A DNA stretch of 64,000 nucleotides from Lachnospiraceae bacterium M18-1. Its GTDB lineage: Bacteria; Bacillota; Clostridia; Lachnospirales; Lachnospiraceae. The stretch lies in the NCBI GenBank assembly GCA_000403295.2, contig KE159610.1:1-64000 (forward strand). The letters are read 5' to 3'. The position numbers were made by a program, and so were the translations under genes. The notes beneath the pieces are model-generated. The model did not search any database. It was given only the letters and a program-made list of their open reading frames with translations, and had not been told where the DNA came from. Within the stretch, counting starts at the first letter, position 1, and each line of letters opens with the position of its first letter. Positions 1-9,562 of this stretch are shown one piece after another.

Positions 1-1064
1 ACATAGCCTTCACTCTCTGCTGTATTCGCCTTCCAGGTATCTGTCGTCACATATCCCGCCTCATTGGTCAGGTCTCCCACATCCTTCGGCGCTCCTGTCA
101 GGTCTTTGTAATCCCCGGAAAATGCAACATCTTTCAGGTCTGTTACGATCTTCTCCAGCTTTCCCAGGATGACCGCCAGCGTCTCACCGCTTTGGATGTT
201 TGCCCGTTCTTCGGCAGGCGTATATGAAACGGATGCATTCTCATCGATGGCGCCCTTCGTCCCCGGCTCCCCTTTCAGGTTATGGAATTTAAAACTGATC
301 ACCCTTGCATCATCCGGGCCGCTGATGGAGATCTCGGCATAAGGTTCTCCGATTCCTGCGTCCACTGTTATCTCCGGCTCCCCCAGCCCTACAGATCTGC
401 CGTCTTTTCCTTTTGGCAGGATGAAGTTAAGGACTGCCTGGCTCGGCGTTCCCACGTTCTCCACCGATGCCGTCTCCCCGTCTGTGACCTGCCCGATCTG
501 TATCGTGGCCGACTCTCCTGGAGGCCCCTGCAGCTTTCCCATATCCTTCCACTGTGTCCCGTCCCACACATAGACATTTTCTCCTATGATGTAGGCCGCA
601 TTGGGCTCCCCCTCGGCAGGCAGTTTCTCCACGGAATCCGCTTTTCCGGTGATGTTGATCGAGGTCCCGTCCTTCCCTTTTTCCCCCTTCTCTCCTTTCG
701 GGATCTTGAACCGGAACCTGGCATCCTTCTCTGTCCCTACATTCTCCACAGAAGCTGGCTCCCCGGGCTGCGCCGTGACCACTTCATCCACGGAGACTGT
801 AGCAGAAAAATCTCCCCTGTCTGCGGCGTCCTGAATATCCTTTGCTGCTTCCTGTGCGCTGCTGACCGCGGCATCAGCCCTTTCGACTGCTTCATCTGCC
901 CCGGCCACCGCTTCTGCCGCAATTCCTGCCATGTTGACTGCCGCCTCTTTTGCAGCAGTCGATTCTGTGTTCACCTTTTCGGCCAGAGAGATCAGGCTCC
1001 CCCTGACATCTTTCCCATAGTTAGCCTCTCGTAAATTCTGGATCTCTTTACTGATGTCAGCCAT
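1..1064 (-). CDS. Phage tail fibre / upper baseplate protein, 3' partial
   Basis: The frame is open from an ATG at 1064 to the window edge (about 354 residues seen). The N-terminus MADISKEIQNLREANYGKD matches the usual start of Firmicutes siphophage tail fibres or BppU-like baseplate proteins. An alanine-rich helical stretch (about residues 30-75) is followed by collagen-like GEKGEKGKDG and GPPG segments and repeated short beta modules containing VENVGT. It lies downstream of the tail endopeptidase, where receptor-binding fibres are encoded. The start overlaps the upstream gene by 8 nt (ATGGCTGA), which suggests translational coupling. The host receptor cannot be inferred. Confidence 0.85.
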   Translation of the reverse strand, partial: MADISKEIQNLREANYGKDVRGSLISLAEKVNTESTAAKEAAVNMAGIAAEAVAGADEAVERADAAVSSAQEAAKDIQDAADRGDFSATVSVDEVVTAQPGEPASVENVGTEKDARFRFKIPKGEKGEKGKDGTSINITGKADSVEKLPAEGEPNAAYIIGENVYVWDGTQWKDMGKLQGPPGESATIQIGQVTDGETASVENVGTPSQAVLNFILPKGKDGRSVGLGEPEITVDAGIGEPYAEISISGPDDARVISFKFHNLKGEPGTKGAIDENASVSYTPAEERANIQSGETLAVILGKLEKIVTDLKDVAFSGDYKDLTGAPKDVGDLTNEAGYVTTDTWKANTAESEGY

Positions 1065-1332
1065 CTTTTTCACCGTCCTTACATGCCTGTCCCTGCTCTC
1101 TTCTATCTGCAGGGACCTTTTCTTTGCAGGCCTTCTCCCAGGACTCCCGGTCCTGTTTACGATCCTGTTCGGCAACCCTGCTCATAGCGGAGAGCATCTC
1201 CCCCAGGATCATCTCCAGCAAGAAAGGCGGCAGCCCGGAATCGGCCACCACCTGATTCAGATCCCTCCGAAAATCGTCAATCTTTACTGTCACTGGTTTT
1301 ACAGTTTTCTTTTCTTTTTTCCCTTCGATCAT
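1057..1332 (-). CDS. Small phage tail-region protein of unknown function
   Basis: A 91-residue charged protein (start MIEGKKEKKTVK), read from the ATG at 1332 because AGGAAGGAG lies 7 nt upstream; a longer upstream frame has no ribosome site. It is basic at the N-terminus and Glu/Lys rich at the C-terminus, with one hydrophobic helix (LPPFLLEMILGEMLSAM). It sits between the tail endopeptidase and the fibre gene. A chaperone or baseplate accessory role is possible but not shown. Confidence 0.7.
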   Translation of the reverse strand: MIEGKKEKKTVKPVTVKIDDFRRDLNQVVADSGLPPFLLEMILGEMLSAMSRVAEQDRKQDRESWEKACKEKVPADRREQGQACKDGEKDG

Positions 1333-1345
1333 ATAAGACTCCTTC

Positions 1346-1558
1346 CTAGACTGTTTCCCCCATATCCCGCGCCGCAAGAAGCAGATCCAGCTTCCTGTCG
1401 ATACTGATGAGCAGTTCCGTATTTCTTTCCCGGCCTGATTGCTCTTTTACGTCCTTCCGGATATTCCCATTCTTTTCGGTCTGTTCCATCGGATCCCCTT
1501 CTTCCGCCATCAGGACCACATCTTCATTTACGATATCTTTATTCCTATTTTCCATCAT
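1346..1558 (-). CDS. Small phage protein, coiled-coil-like
   Basis: A 70-residue acidic protein with a C-terminal helix (TELLISIDRKLDLLLAARD). GAGGAAGG precedes two candidate starts, ATG 1558 and ATG 1555. It lies in the tail-tip gene cluster. Small proteins with an 'IDRKLDLLL' helix occur beside tail and holin genes of Clostridia phages. Function unknown. Confidence 0.6.
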   Translation of the reverse strand: MMENRNKDIVNEDVVLMAEEGDPMEQTEKNGNIRKDVKEQSGRERNTELLISIDRKLDLLLAARDMGETV

Positions 1559-1573
1559 TTCCTTCCTCTCGGT

Positions 1574-3730
1574 CTATGCATAATAATTCAGATCGACCAG
1601 CCTTCCGTTTTTGAACTGCATCCTTCCGCTGTCTCCCCACCGAGACGCCGTCCCGTCCGGGTTCATCTCCAGTACCTGTACAAAATCGATCGTGGCACTG
1701 ATCCCTGCATCCTCATACTGGATCCCGGATCCGCTAATCTTCGCGTTCCGGATCCATCGGTTGTGCATGTCCAGGTCACACCCTGCATGCAGCGTATCGC
1801 TTGAGTAATCATCCATAGCATCCAGCGTATAGGTAAAAACCATGGTATATCCACTGCTGGATGCAGATTTCTTCGCCGCCCAAGTCATATAGGCCGCCTG
1901 ACTCTCCAGGTCAAATACGAGCCCCCTTTTCGACCTGTCATTTGTCTGGAAGTTTGTCCCGATCTTCCCGATGTAGTACCCGTCCCTGTAGAAATGGTTC
2001 CCATTCTGGTCGAAAGAAGACCGCAGCTTACTGTCCTCCACGCCGTTGTCGTAGATGGCGATCTCCCCGGGATTGATCTGCACATATCTGCTGCTGTGGT
2101 TGAACCCGTAGATCACCTTGTCATAATACTGCTGCACATATGATCCAAAATCTCCCTTTGACACCTTCGTTTCCACCAGTTCAGACGTCACTTTCAGGGA
2201 AGCGGCCAGCTCCACCTCCGCTCCCTGTGCCCGGGTCACCTCGGCGGAGATCAGGTCTTTTGCCACATTGAACTTGGAAACGATCTCTTCATTTACTGAT
2301 TCACGGTACTCTACGGACAGCTTCTCCGCGGTAACAGAACCGGCCTTGATAAATTCCCCCATGAATACGCCGTCTATCGTCCAGGCGTTAAGATACGGCC
2401 CTTCGAAGCCTGTCCTGGAAAAGCCGATGCCGTTCATGTTGATCTGCATCACCTGGGAAGCATCCTCTTTATTCGGTGCGTTCATGTACAGGTCCCGGAG
2501 CCATCGGCCGTCCTCATCGAACTCCGATATCTTATAGCCGCCCTTGGAGCCGGTCATCATGGCCGTGGCGTTGTCGATGGCGGACTGCATCCAGCTCGTG
2601 GTCTGGCGGACGTTGTCCAGCTCGGTACTGACCTTTTTGTTGGAATCCTTCATCTGGGATGTATAATTCTTCCGGATGGTAGTGCCAAGTGTCAGCCGGT
2701 TCCGGTCCGGCTCCTGCAGGTATATGGTCATCTCCTGTACCGGGAAGGTCCTGTCCATCCCGTAGGGCCAGGCCGATGCATGGACCGTATCTCCCAGGGC
2801 GAACGCTTCATAGTCGCTGTCCAGATCAGACAGATCCAGGGCAGTGAGCTCCAGCACCAGGCTCTCATACTGGTTATCCTTTAGCCACTCCTCCCCCTTC
2901 TTTTTCAGGTTAGCCGGGATCGTCACATCGTCCCAGGTGACTACCTTTCTTACCCAGCCGTAACGCTCCACAGCTTCCGGGATATACAAGTAATCCTCTC
3001 CACCGTTGACCGATGTGATGTCCGTATACGCCTCCAGTCCCTCAATGTGGCTCTCGTCCAGCCTGGCTCCCAGCGGGATCACCGCCGTTGCCAGATCCTC
3101 CGCGCTGCAGTTCTCCGCATAATCCAGCAGGTTCGAGCCGAACTCGATAGGCTGCTCACAGTACTTTCCGTATTCCGGCAGGGTGATCCAGTCAAGATAC
3201 CGCACGCCGTCCACTTTCCGGATCCGAAGGTAACCGCCCAGCCGGCCCACCAGCTTCTCCCGGATGGCATCCAGGGTAGTCTCCCGGTTCGTGTACCGGT
3301 ACAGGCTGTCGTTGGTATCATGGATCGTCACAATCCCCACATAGAAGCGTTTCCGCTCCTCCACCTGGCTGTTGTGCTCATTCAGCCAGGTCTCCAGAAT
3401 CTGGCGGGTAGTCAGGTCGTGGTATTCCGCCTGGGGCTGGATGCTGTCGTGGAGGAAGGCAAGCTCACCGATCACAAGGCACTCTTTGATGTTGTCCTGG
3501 TCTTTTCCACAGCTCCTGACCTCACCGTAAAAGATCTCCTCTTCATCTTTCAGTACCTGGATCATGCTCTGCCTGTTCTGGATATTTTCATATTCCGGAT
3601 TCCCGGGAGGCAGCAGGAACTCAAAAGAACCCGCATCATTCAATGCCAGCTCCAATTGAGGCTCTATGATCACATTCTCATCATCCCCAGGATAATACAG
3701 CACTTTCCCGTCTATGTATACCTCATACAT
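1574..3730 (-). CDS. Phage tail endopeptidase / tail-associated lysin-type protein
   Basis: A 718-residue protein encoded between Dit and the fibre, the position of the Gram-positive siphophage tail-tip (Tal/gp18-type, prophage tail endopeptidase family) protein that forms the hub at the end of the tail tube. The N-terminal half (about 1-350) has the ring-forming fold signature of this family, including the run from ATAVIPLGARLD into the YLYIPEAVERYGWV region. The C-terminal half has helical fibre-like and beta-rich segments. No catalytic motif was identified, so enzymatic activity is inferred from family only. The ATG overlaps the Dit stop (TAATG). Confidence 0.88.
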   Translation of the reverse strand: MYEVYIDGKVLYYPGDDENVIIEPQLELALNDAGSFEFLLPPGNPEYENIQNRQSMIQVLKDEEEIFYGEVRSCGKDQDNIKECLVIGELAFLHDSIQPQAEYHDLTTRQILETWLNEHNSQVEERKRFYVGIVTIHDTNDSLYRYTNRETTLDAIREKLVGRLGGYLRIRKVDGVRYLDWITLPEYGKYCEQPIEFGSNLLDYAENCSAEDLATAVIPLGARLDESHIEGLEAYTDITSVNGGEDYLYIPEAVERYGWVRKVVTWDDVTIPANLKKKGEEWLKDNQYESLVLELTALDLSDLDSDYEAFALGDTVHASAWPYGMDRTFPVQEMTIYLQEPDRNRLTLGTTIRKNYTSQMKDSNKKVSTELDNVRQTTSWMQSAIDNATAMMTGSKGGYKISEFDEDGRWLRDLYMNAPNKEDASQVMQINMNGIGFSRTGFEGPYLNAWTIDGVFMGEFIKAGSVTAEKLSVEYRESVNEEIVSKFNVAKDLISAEVTRAQGAEVELAASLKVTSELVETKVSKGDFGSYVQQYYDKVIYGFNHSSRYVQINPGEIAIYDNGVEDSKLRSSFDQNGNHFYRDGYYIGKIGTNFQTNDRSKRGLVFDLESQAAYMTWAAKKSASSSGYTMVFTYTLDAMDDYSSDTLHAGCDLDMHNRWIRNAKISGSGIQYEDAGISATIDFVQVLEMNPDGTASRWGDSGRMQFKNGRLVDLNYYA

Positions 3731-4440
3731 TACAAACTCCCTCCCCTGTACCTCACCTTTACCAATCCTGTTCCCTGAAAATCCAGCCTTACCTCGGACG
3801 CCCCACCCACCTTGATCTGCGGATATCTGTTTTTTCCGTCCCTGAGCTCATATGCTTTCGAACCGTGCAGCACTTTCAGCCTGTCGGCTCTTGATACTTC
3901 AAATACCGGCACCGTAAGCATATCCCCCTTCGGTATGATGATCTGCTTTCGATCCTGGCTGATCTCCACTTCCCCAAGATACCGGATCACCCCAGTCATA
4001 AAATTGAATGATCCCCATTTCCATGGCTCCTGTGAATCCTGTATCTCGTATTTATACGGCTCCGCAATGATCTCCATCTCAAATTTTCCGACCCTTGCTG
4101 TCCTTTCCACATCCGCCTTGATATAAGCGCGGCCAATGTAATAAAACGCAAGGTCATCGTCAAATATGATCTCCACCTTTCTTCCGTGGTACTCATTCAT
4201 GAAGCTGGAAAGAAATGTGCGCCATGCATTCTTTTCCTTGACAGCTCCCAATTCCAGATGGATTTCCCTCTTTTTATAGCTTACAGGCCCGTTTGTCTCG
4301 GAGAGATCCAGCGTTTTTCCTCCCGGCACAGGTACAAATACATCGTTGACTTCCGGAGGCCCTATGTCGCAATCCTCTATCCGCAGTCCCCAGTCTTCCC
4401 ACAAACGCTTCCCGTTGATCGCCGCGCCTTTCACGTACAT
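3730..4440 (-). CDS. Distal tail protein (Dit)
   Basis: A 236-residue protein matching the Dit family in size, order (tape measure - Dit - Tal) and N-terminal motif: GKRLWEDWGLRIEDCDIGPP followed by a VPVPGGKTLDLSE strand. Dit forms the hexameric hub joining tail tube and tail tip. The C-terminal domain (about 145-236) is beta-rich. It starts 2 nt after the tape-measure stop and ends overlapping the next start, so it is clearly within the tail operon. Confidence 0.9.
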   Translation of the reverse strand: MYVKGAAINGKRLWEDWGLRIEDCDIGPPEVNDVFVPVPGGKTLDLSETNGPVSYKKREIHLELGAVKEKNAWRTFLSSFMNEYHGRKVEIIFDDDLAFYYIGRAYIKADVERTARVGKFEMEIIAEPYKYEIQDSQEPWKWGSFNFMTGVIRYLGEVEISQDRKQIIIPKGDMLTVPVFEVSRADRLKVLHGSKAYELRDGKNRYPQIKVGGASEVRLDFQGTGLVKVRYRGGSL

Positions 4441-4441
4441 C

Positions 4442-7400
4442 CTACCGCATCCTTTCCATTACATTTCTCATACCAATCCCTTCGTTTGCAATCTCGGTGA
4501 TTTCTTTCCGGAATGTCCTCCGGCCCGGATACAGGTAAACCTCTCCGTTCCCCACATTTGCCAGATAAGGAAGGTACTTCTGCAGCATCTGAATAATGTC
4601 TGTCCATTCAAATGTTCCTGCTGCCCCGGTTCCTGCCGCTCCCGCCGTTCCCATATATCCGGAATAGTTCATGCTGTCGCGGATGACCCGGTTCACCTCC
4701 CCCATCTTCTCTTCATACCCAACTCCAAAGCCTTCTGCCGTATATCCCCCAATCTCTGCAAATACCTTTGATGGTGAATTGATACGCAGCCTTGATCTTG
4801 CTTCCGCTACTGCCGATGCACAAAGTGAGGCCACAGAATTAATCACTGCGGAACGTCCTGCACTGATCCCGTTTGCAAGTCCCATTGACACGTTATATCC
4901 CGCAGAGTGCAGTGTATTGGTTCCCAGCTTCCTGCCTTCGCTGATAACGGCTTGTGTTACAGAATTTGCCGCGCTCCTGACGGATGACTGTCCGCCCTTG
5001 ATCCCGGATGCCAGCCCTTTCGAAACCGCGCTTCCGATTGTTTTGAATTTATCTTCCCGCAGCTCCTCCTTTGCCTTATCCCTTACGCTCCTTCCCACGG
5101 AAGAAATTGTACTGACCACCGCGTTTTTCTGTGACTGGATCCCGTTCTGCAGTCCAGAGCCAACTTCCCTTCCAATCCCGCTAAAATCTGACGCATTCAA
5201 TACCTGCTTTGTGGAATCGATCATTTGATCCGCCAGTGCCTGGATTGCTGTTGTTGCCTGCTCCTGGCTTCCGCCGATTCCATCCGCAAGCCCGGATACC
5301 ACATCCTGCCCGATTCCCTCAAATACCCTGGAAGGAGAATGGCTGTCAAATGTTGTCCTTGCCTGGAGGATTACCACCTTTCCCATATCATCCGCGGCAA
5401 TCTTTCCCTGGTCCATTGCGGAACGGATTCCATTTCCCAGCCCTGTGCTGATGTCCACGCCAAGCGACTCCATGGCCGCGGCCACCTGCTCTTTTCCGCC
5501 GTTCAGAGAATTGGTATATTCCTCAATCATACCCTGGACGCTTTCATTTACGGCATCCTTCATGTCCAGAGACTGTGACCACATTTCATTAGCCTGTTTC
5601 AGCTGTTCATCCGTCATCCCGGCAAATGCCTGTACATACGAGGAGCCCTGGGGGCCCATCTCCGCCAGTTTATCCAGGATCCCCTGGTTGACGCCCCGCT
5701 CTGCCAGGACGGCCATATTATCCGCCCAGTTCGTAACCCCTTCAATCTGGCTCTGCATATTTGCCAGCAGCTTTTCGCTGGAAATCTCCGTCCCGGCATT
5801 AAACTCTTCAAACATGTTCATCTGGCTTTCAAGAACCCCGGAAACGGTCTCCTGCATTCCCAGATAAGTCTCCGTGATATTCTGCACTGCCGCGCTGTTG
5901 ACATCCGCAGCCGCAGTCTGAGCCGCTGCATTCGTATTGGTGGATTCCGTGTTTGCGTCCGTTGCCGCTGTAACATCAGACCATTTGATTCCATACTGCT
6001 CCAATTGCTGGGAAGCTGCTTCAATCTGCGCCTGCAGCTCTTCCTTCGTAGTTCTGTTTGTTTCCAGAGCTTCCGTATTTTCTTCCTGGGCTTCCGTCAG
6101 TTCTTTATACGTTTTCTTCTGATCCCGGTTCAACCCGTTTAACAGGGCATAGGTGCTTGCAACCCCTCCCGCACGCTCATTTTCCTCTTCCAGCAGGGCG
6201 TTCGTCTTCTCTTTCAGATCCGCCGCTTCATTTTCTATCTTGATGCCCTCAATCTCCAGCTCCGTTTTCTTTTTGATCAATTCAACGGCATACTCCTGGG
6301 CCGCCTGCATCTCGATCTGCTTCTGGCTATTGGTCAGATATTCCTCAATGGCTTCATTGGTCAGGTTCAGACTCTTGGACTGCTCATCATATGCAAGGTT
6401 TAATTCCGGAACCAGCGTATTCAGTTCCGCAATGTACCCCTGCATCACCTGGGTCTTCTCATTGCTCCTGTCAGCCGTCTGTGACAATACTTCGATTTTC
6501 TCTGCCAGAATCCTGGCGTATTCCCCCTGGGCCTGCATCTCCGCAGTAGTATTCCCATAATCAGAGATCAGCTCCTTCGTAGATGCCGCCACCTCATTCG
6601 CGGAATCACAGATCTTATGGTTTGCTTCTGCCAGTACCTGGGCTTCCGCGGATGCTTCACTGACTGAATCCGTATAAATTGCCAGGGCCGTACCAGCTAC
6701 GGCGACAGCCGTTGCCACCAGTACAAGCGGATTTGCATTCGCTACAGTATTGAATATGGTCGTTGCGGCTGTGGCCCCTTCCGTGGTCGTTGTATAAAGT
6801 GCAACCGCCGCTGAAACTGTCTTAAAAGCCACTGCGCCTGCTGCCACCCCGCCCATAACCGGGATCAGCTCATCCATATGGTCCACTACCAGGTCCAGCC
6901 CCTCTTCCATGGCCGGAAGGGCTTTTTCCGCAATCGGTACTGCAACATCAGTCTGGAACTTTTTTCCCAGTGTTTGGAATCTGGCTTCCAGGGTGTCATA
7001 TCTGACCTCTTTGATCTCCTCCATGGTGCCCTTCACGTTATCGAACGTTGTGTTCACCTGATTGAGGGATGTGATGACCTTCATTGCGTTATCTTCCCCC
7101 AGGGCGCTCCACGTATTGCTTGCCAGGGTGAGCATCTCCTGTTTATTCGCTGCGGTCGCCAGGTCATTGATCACAGAGCGGAATACATCCTTCGTCGTGG
7201 CCTGTCCGGATTTCCACTGGTAGAACAGAGATTTTGTCTGTTCGGAAAAACTTCCCAGATTCTCTTCAATCCGTCCGTCAGCCAGGCTGTTTCCAAACTC
7301 CTTTACAAAGTCATTGACCTTATCCAGGTTATAGGCTCCGGAGTCAAGGCCGTTTTCCAGGATAGCGAACATTTCCTTCGCGCTGAATCCGGCCTGGGAC

Positions 7401-8575
7401 CAAAGGGGGCCATACTCCGCTATGTTGTCGGCCAGCTCCCCGGACTTATCCAGTCCTCTCTGGGCTCCCTTTGCCATCAGGTCAAACGCCTCCTCCGATG
7501 TCACGCCCATGTTGTCCATCATGGAATCCACGCCCTTTATCGTCTCGCCTAAATCCATCCCGAACACGTCCCGCATGGCAAGTCCATTTTCCGTCATATC
7601 CCGGATCTTGGATGCGTCCAGTTCGCCGGTATACTGTCTGACCAACGCCATAGACTGCGCCACATCGTTGATGTCTTCCCCATAATTATTCCGATGCAGG
7701 TCATCCATGACGGACTTGTAGATCCGCATCTTTTCCGTGGTCGCTCCTGTACTTGCCTGGAACTGCTTCTGCGCCGTTTCCAGGCTCATCATGGACTGCG
7801 CCGCGGATACTGCGGTATCTTTTACCACATTGACCATCGAATTGACCAGGTTTGTCTTTACGACTGTACCAAAGTCAACAGTCACGGCTTCCGCTTTCTT
7901 GACTTCTTTTCCGAACTCATCAATAGAGGAAGCGCATTTGTCCGTGGAATTGCGGGCTTCATCCATATAAGCCGCATTTTTATTTAACGCCGCGGATGTG
8001 CTGATAGTCTGTGCTTCTGCCGTATTCAGCCTTGTCTCCCAGTCCCGTATTCTATTTTCTGCAGTCTTAAGGTTCTGGTTTCCTTTGGAAATGGTAGCCT
8101 CGACTTCTTTCAACACTGTGTTTTCCTTCTCCAGTTCCTGGGACAGGGCGTTCACTGCCTCTTCCTGGGCTTTCATAGCATCCTCGGAAGCATCCCCCGC
8201 TTTTGTCATCTCTTCCAGCCGGTCCTTGGCGGTCTTACACTCTGTTCTCAGCTCCTCCACTCTCTTCGTGTGAGTAGCCTGCTCTTTGTTCAGAACAGAA
8301 AGACCATCAGCCACCTTCTCATAATTCTTCTTTGCATGCTCTAAGCCTTTGCGTACTTCTTCTTCCTTTCTCTTCTGCTCTTCCAGGATCTTTGTCAGAA
8401 CCTCATGCTTTTTCGTCAGGGATTCCAGGGAGTTCTGCTGCCCTTCACACTGCGCTTTCACCAGTCCCATTTCTGATTTTAAGGAGGATAATGTCTTGTT
8501 GCAGCTTGTGACATTCTGGTTAAACTCTTTTTCACCATCCAGTGCAATCAGGGCTCCTATCTTTTTTGCCGCCAA
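4442..8575 (-). CDS. Tail tape measure protein
   Basis: A 1377-residue protein, the largest in the window. Residues 1-230 are a long coiled coil. The middle contains a TMP core (EDINDVAQSMALVRQYTGE) and Ala/Gly-rich hydrophobic segments around residues 560-650 that could insert in membrane. The C-terminus has repeated short motifs such as GLANGI and SPSKVF. Tape measures set tail length and are ejected with DNA. The start codon is TTG at 8575, preceded by AGGTGAT. In related phages this gene directly follows the chaperone pair; here 3.6 kb of accessory genes lie between. Confidence 0.93.
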   Translation of the reverse strand: MAAKKIGALIALDGEKEFNQNVTSCNKTLSSLKSEMGLVKAQCEGQQNSLESLTKKHEVLTKILEEQKRKEEEVRKGLEHAKKNYEKVADGLSVLNKEQATHTKRVEELRTECKTAKDRLEEMTKAGDASEDAMKAQEEAVNALSQELEKENTVLKEVEATISKGNQNLKTAENRIRDWETRLNTAEAQTISTSAALNKNAAYMDEARNSTDKCASSIDEFGKEVKKAEAVTVDFGTVVKTNLVNSMVNVVKDTAVSAAQSMMSLETAQKQFQASTGATTEKMRIYKSVMDDLHRNNYGEDINDVAQSMALVRQYTGELDASKIRDMTENGLAMRDVFGMDLGETIKGVDSMMDNMGVTSEEAFDLMAKGAQRGLDKSGELADNIAEYGPLWSQAGFSAKEMFAILENGLDSGAYNLDKVNDFVKEFGNSLADGRIEENLGSFSEQTKSLFYQWKSGQATTKDVFRSVINDLATAANKQEMLTLASNTWSALGEDNAMKVITSLNQVNTTFDNVKGTMEEIKEVRYDTLEARFQTLGKKFQTDVAVPIAEKALPAMEEGLDLVVDHMDELIPVMGGVAAGAVAFKTVSAAVALYTTTTEGATAATTIFNTVANANPLVLVATAVAVAGTALAIYTDSVSEASAEAQVLAEANHKICDSANEVAASTKELISDYGNTTAEMQAQGEYARILAEKIEVLSQTADRSNEKTQVMQGYIAELNTLVPELNLAYDEQSKSLNLTNEAIEEYLTNSQKQIEMQAAQEYAVELIKKKTELEIEGIKIENEAADLKEKTNALLEEENERAGGVASTYALLNGLNRDQKKTYKELTEAQEENTEALETNRTTKEELQAQIEAASQQLEQYGIKWSDVTAATDANTESTNTNAAAQTAAADVNSAAVQNITETYLGMQETVSGVLESQMNMFEEFNAGTEISSEKLLANMQSQIEGVTNWADNMAVLAERGVNQGILDKLAEMGPQGSSYVQAFAGMTDEQLKQANEMWSQSLDMKDAVNESVQGMIEEYTNSLNGGKEQVAAAMESLGVDISTGLGNGIRSAMDQGKIAADDMGKVVILQARTTFDSHSPSRVFEGIGQDVVSGLADGIGGSQEQATTAIQALADQMIDSTKQVLNASDFSGIGREVGSGLQNGIQSQKNAVVSTISSVGRSVRDKAKEELREDKFKTIGSAVSKGLASGIKGGQSSVRSAANSVTQAVISEGRKLGTNTLHSAGYNVSMGLANGISAGRSAVINSVASLCASAVAEARSRLRINSPSKVFAEIGGYTAEGFGVGYEEKMGEVNRVIRDSMNYSGYMGTAGAAGTGAAGTFEWTDIIQMLQKYLPYLANVGNGEVYLYPGRRTFRKEITEIANEGIGMRNVMERMR

Positions 8576-8603
8576 ATGTTATCACCTACCTTTTCTGCAT
8601 TAG

Positions 8604-8629
8604 AAAAGAGAGCCTGTTTCCAAGCTCCC
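8604..8629 (-). terminator. Rho-independent terminator after the Rha gene
   Basis: On the minus strand GGGAGCTTG and CAGGCTCTC pair through nine positions with wobbles around a GAAA tetraloop, followed by TTTTC. It lies between the Rha stop and the tape-measure start, so it could insulate accessory transcription from the tail operon or partly attenuate it. Confidence 0.6.
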
Positions 8630-8647
8630 TTCTCATTTTTTTATATT

Positions 8648-9193
8648 TCATGCAACAATACTTTTGTTTGGATAATGCTTTGCAAATGTATATACCGCCC
8701 GCAAATACTCTATATCCATACTTGCTTCTACTCTCATTTCTATTTCTTTTTTATACTCGCTTTGAACTGTATTCTGTGTTCTCGCCTGCAAATACCCCTG
8801 TACCTTCGTCTGGCTTTTAATGTCTGCCAGAACAGCCTCCTGTCGCTCCAGCTTGTCCTTCAGATAAAGCAACAGCTCCTGATTCGCTCCGGTTGAGAGT
8901 TCTGTTTCCATCTCGTGAAAACGATTTATGTATCTGGCGGTGAAAACAGTCCCTTTTGTCCCTGTCAGTTTATGGGCGATAAATTCGCAACCTTTTTTTG
9001 TGATTCGGTAGCAAGGCATTTCTTTATTCTGACTATTTTTATAAGTGCTTTGCGTCCAAAAATCGGACGGGGCAATCTTGCCCTCTCCTAATTGTACCTC
9101 ATATCTTCTAATATCCTTCAACAATCGTTTATGCTCTTTCTCTACCATTTCAGCCACTTCCATAGAATTTAATGTTTGCTCAATATTCTGCAT
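8648..9193 (-). CDS. Rha-family phage regulatory protein
   Basis: A 181-residue protein with the Rha/pRha DNA-binding layout: VAEMVEKEHKRLLKDIRRYE followed by a beta-hairpin (MPCYRITKKGCEFIAHKLTG) and a helical C-terminal half with a coiled segment (about 105-145). Members of the family affect lytic development and host-factor dependence. Start ATG 9193 has AAGGAGATTTCGTT in front. It sits among accessory genes inside the tail operon rather than in the early region, which is unusual and fits a transferred accessory gene. Confidence 0.8.
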   Translation of the reverse strand: MQNIEQTLNSMEVAEMVEKEHKRLLKDIRRYEVQLGEGKIAPSDFWTQSTYKNSQNKEMPCYRITKKGCEFIAHKLTGTKGTVFTARYINRFHEMETELSTGANQELLLYLKDKLERQEAVLADIKSQTKVQGYLQARTQNTVQSEYKKEIEMRVEASMDIEYLRAVYTFAKHYPNKSIVA

Positions 9194-9276
9194 AACGAAA
9201 TCTCCTTTCTAAAATGAATCTTGAAAGATATCCCTTCGTATGCTAAAATATTCTACGGAGGGAAACCTCAACCTAT

Positions 9277-9323
9277 AATAGAGTGTTGTATTCGTTGGTA
9301 GCGTCACAACGCTCTATTTTTTT
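9277..9323. terminator. Hairpin with plus-strand U-tract at the end of the RHH gene
   Basis: AATAGAGTGTTGT (9277-9289) pairs with ACAACGCTCTATT (9306-9318), one wobble, and is followed on the plus strand by seven T. The stem overlaps the stop codon of the minus-strand RHH gene. It reads best as a plus-strand terminator; on the minus strand it could act as a weak terminator or stabilising 3' hairpin. Confidence 0.55.
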
Positions 9324-9490
9324 ATCTCCGAATATAGTTTTTCAATCCCTCGACGAATACTAGCAACTCGCGTTTCTCTAAAATGCTCTGCCACAGCATC
9401 TAGTTTTTCAAGTTCTTTGTTATCAAGCCGAACTCCTAATTGTTTTCCTCTGGGATTATCACTCTTCGGGCGACCTGTTCGTGGACTCAT
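9314..9490 (-). CDS. Small ribbon-helix-helix (Arc/CopG-like) DNA-binding protein
   Basis: A 58-residue protein beginning MSPRTGRPKSDNPRGKQLG, with a typical ribbon-helix-helix pattern: a short strand (LGVRL), helix A (NKELEKLDAVAEHF), a turn, and helix B (VASIRRGIEKLYSEI). The basic GRPK tail is common in mobile-element CopG regulators. It lies just upstream of Rha in the same orientation and may regulate the accessory island. No toxin partner is visible next to it. Confidence 0.8.
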   Translation of the reverse strand: MSPRTGRPKSDNPRGKQLGVRLDNKELEKLDAVAEHFRETRVASIRRGIEKLYSEIKK

Positions 9491-9562
9491 TTTTTATCAC
9501 CTCACTTTTTGATTACCACAAATTTATTGTAATTATTGGTAATCAAAAAGTCAAATACAAGT

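Noticed and set aside
282..1034. Plus-strand 250-residue frame
   Set aside because: It is the antisense of the tail-fibre gene, Pro/Cys/Arg-rich, with no ribosome site.
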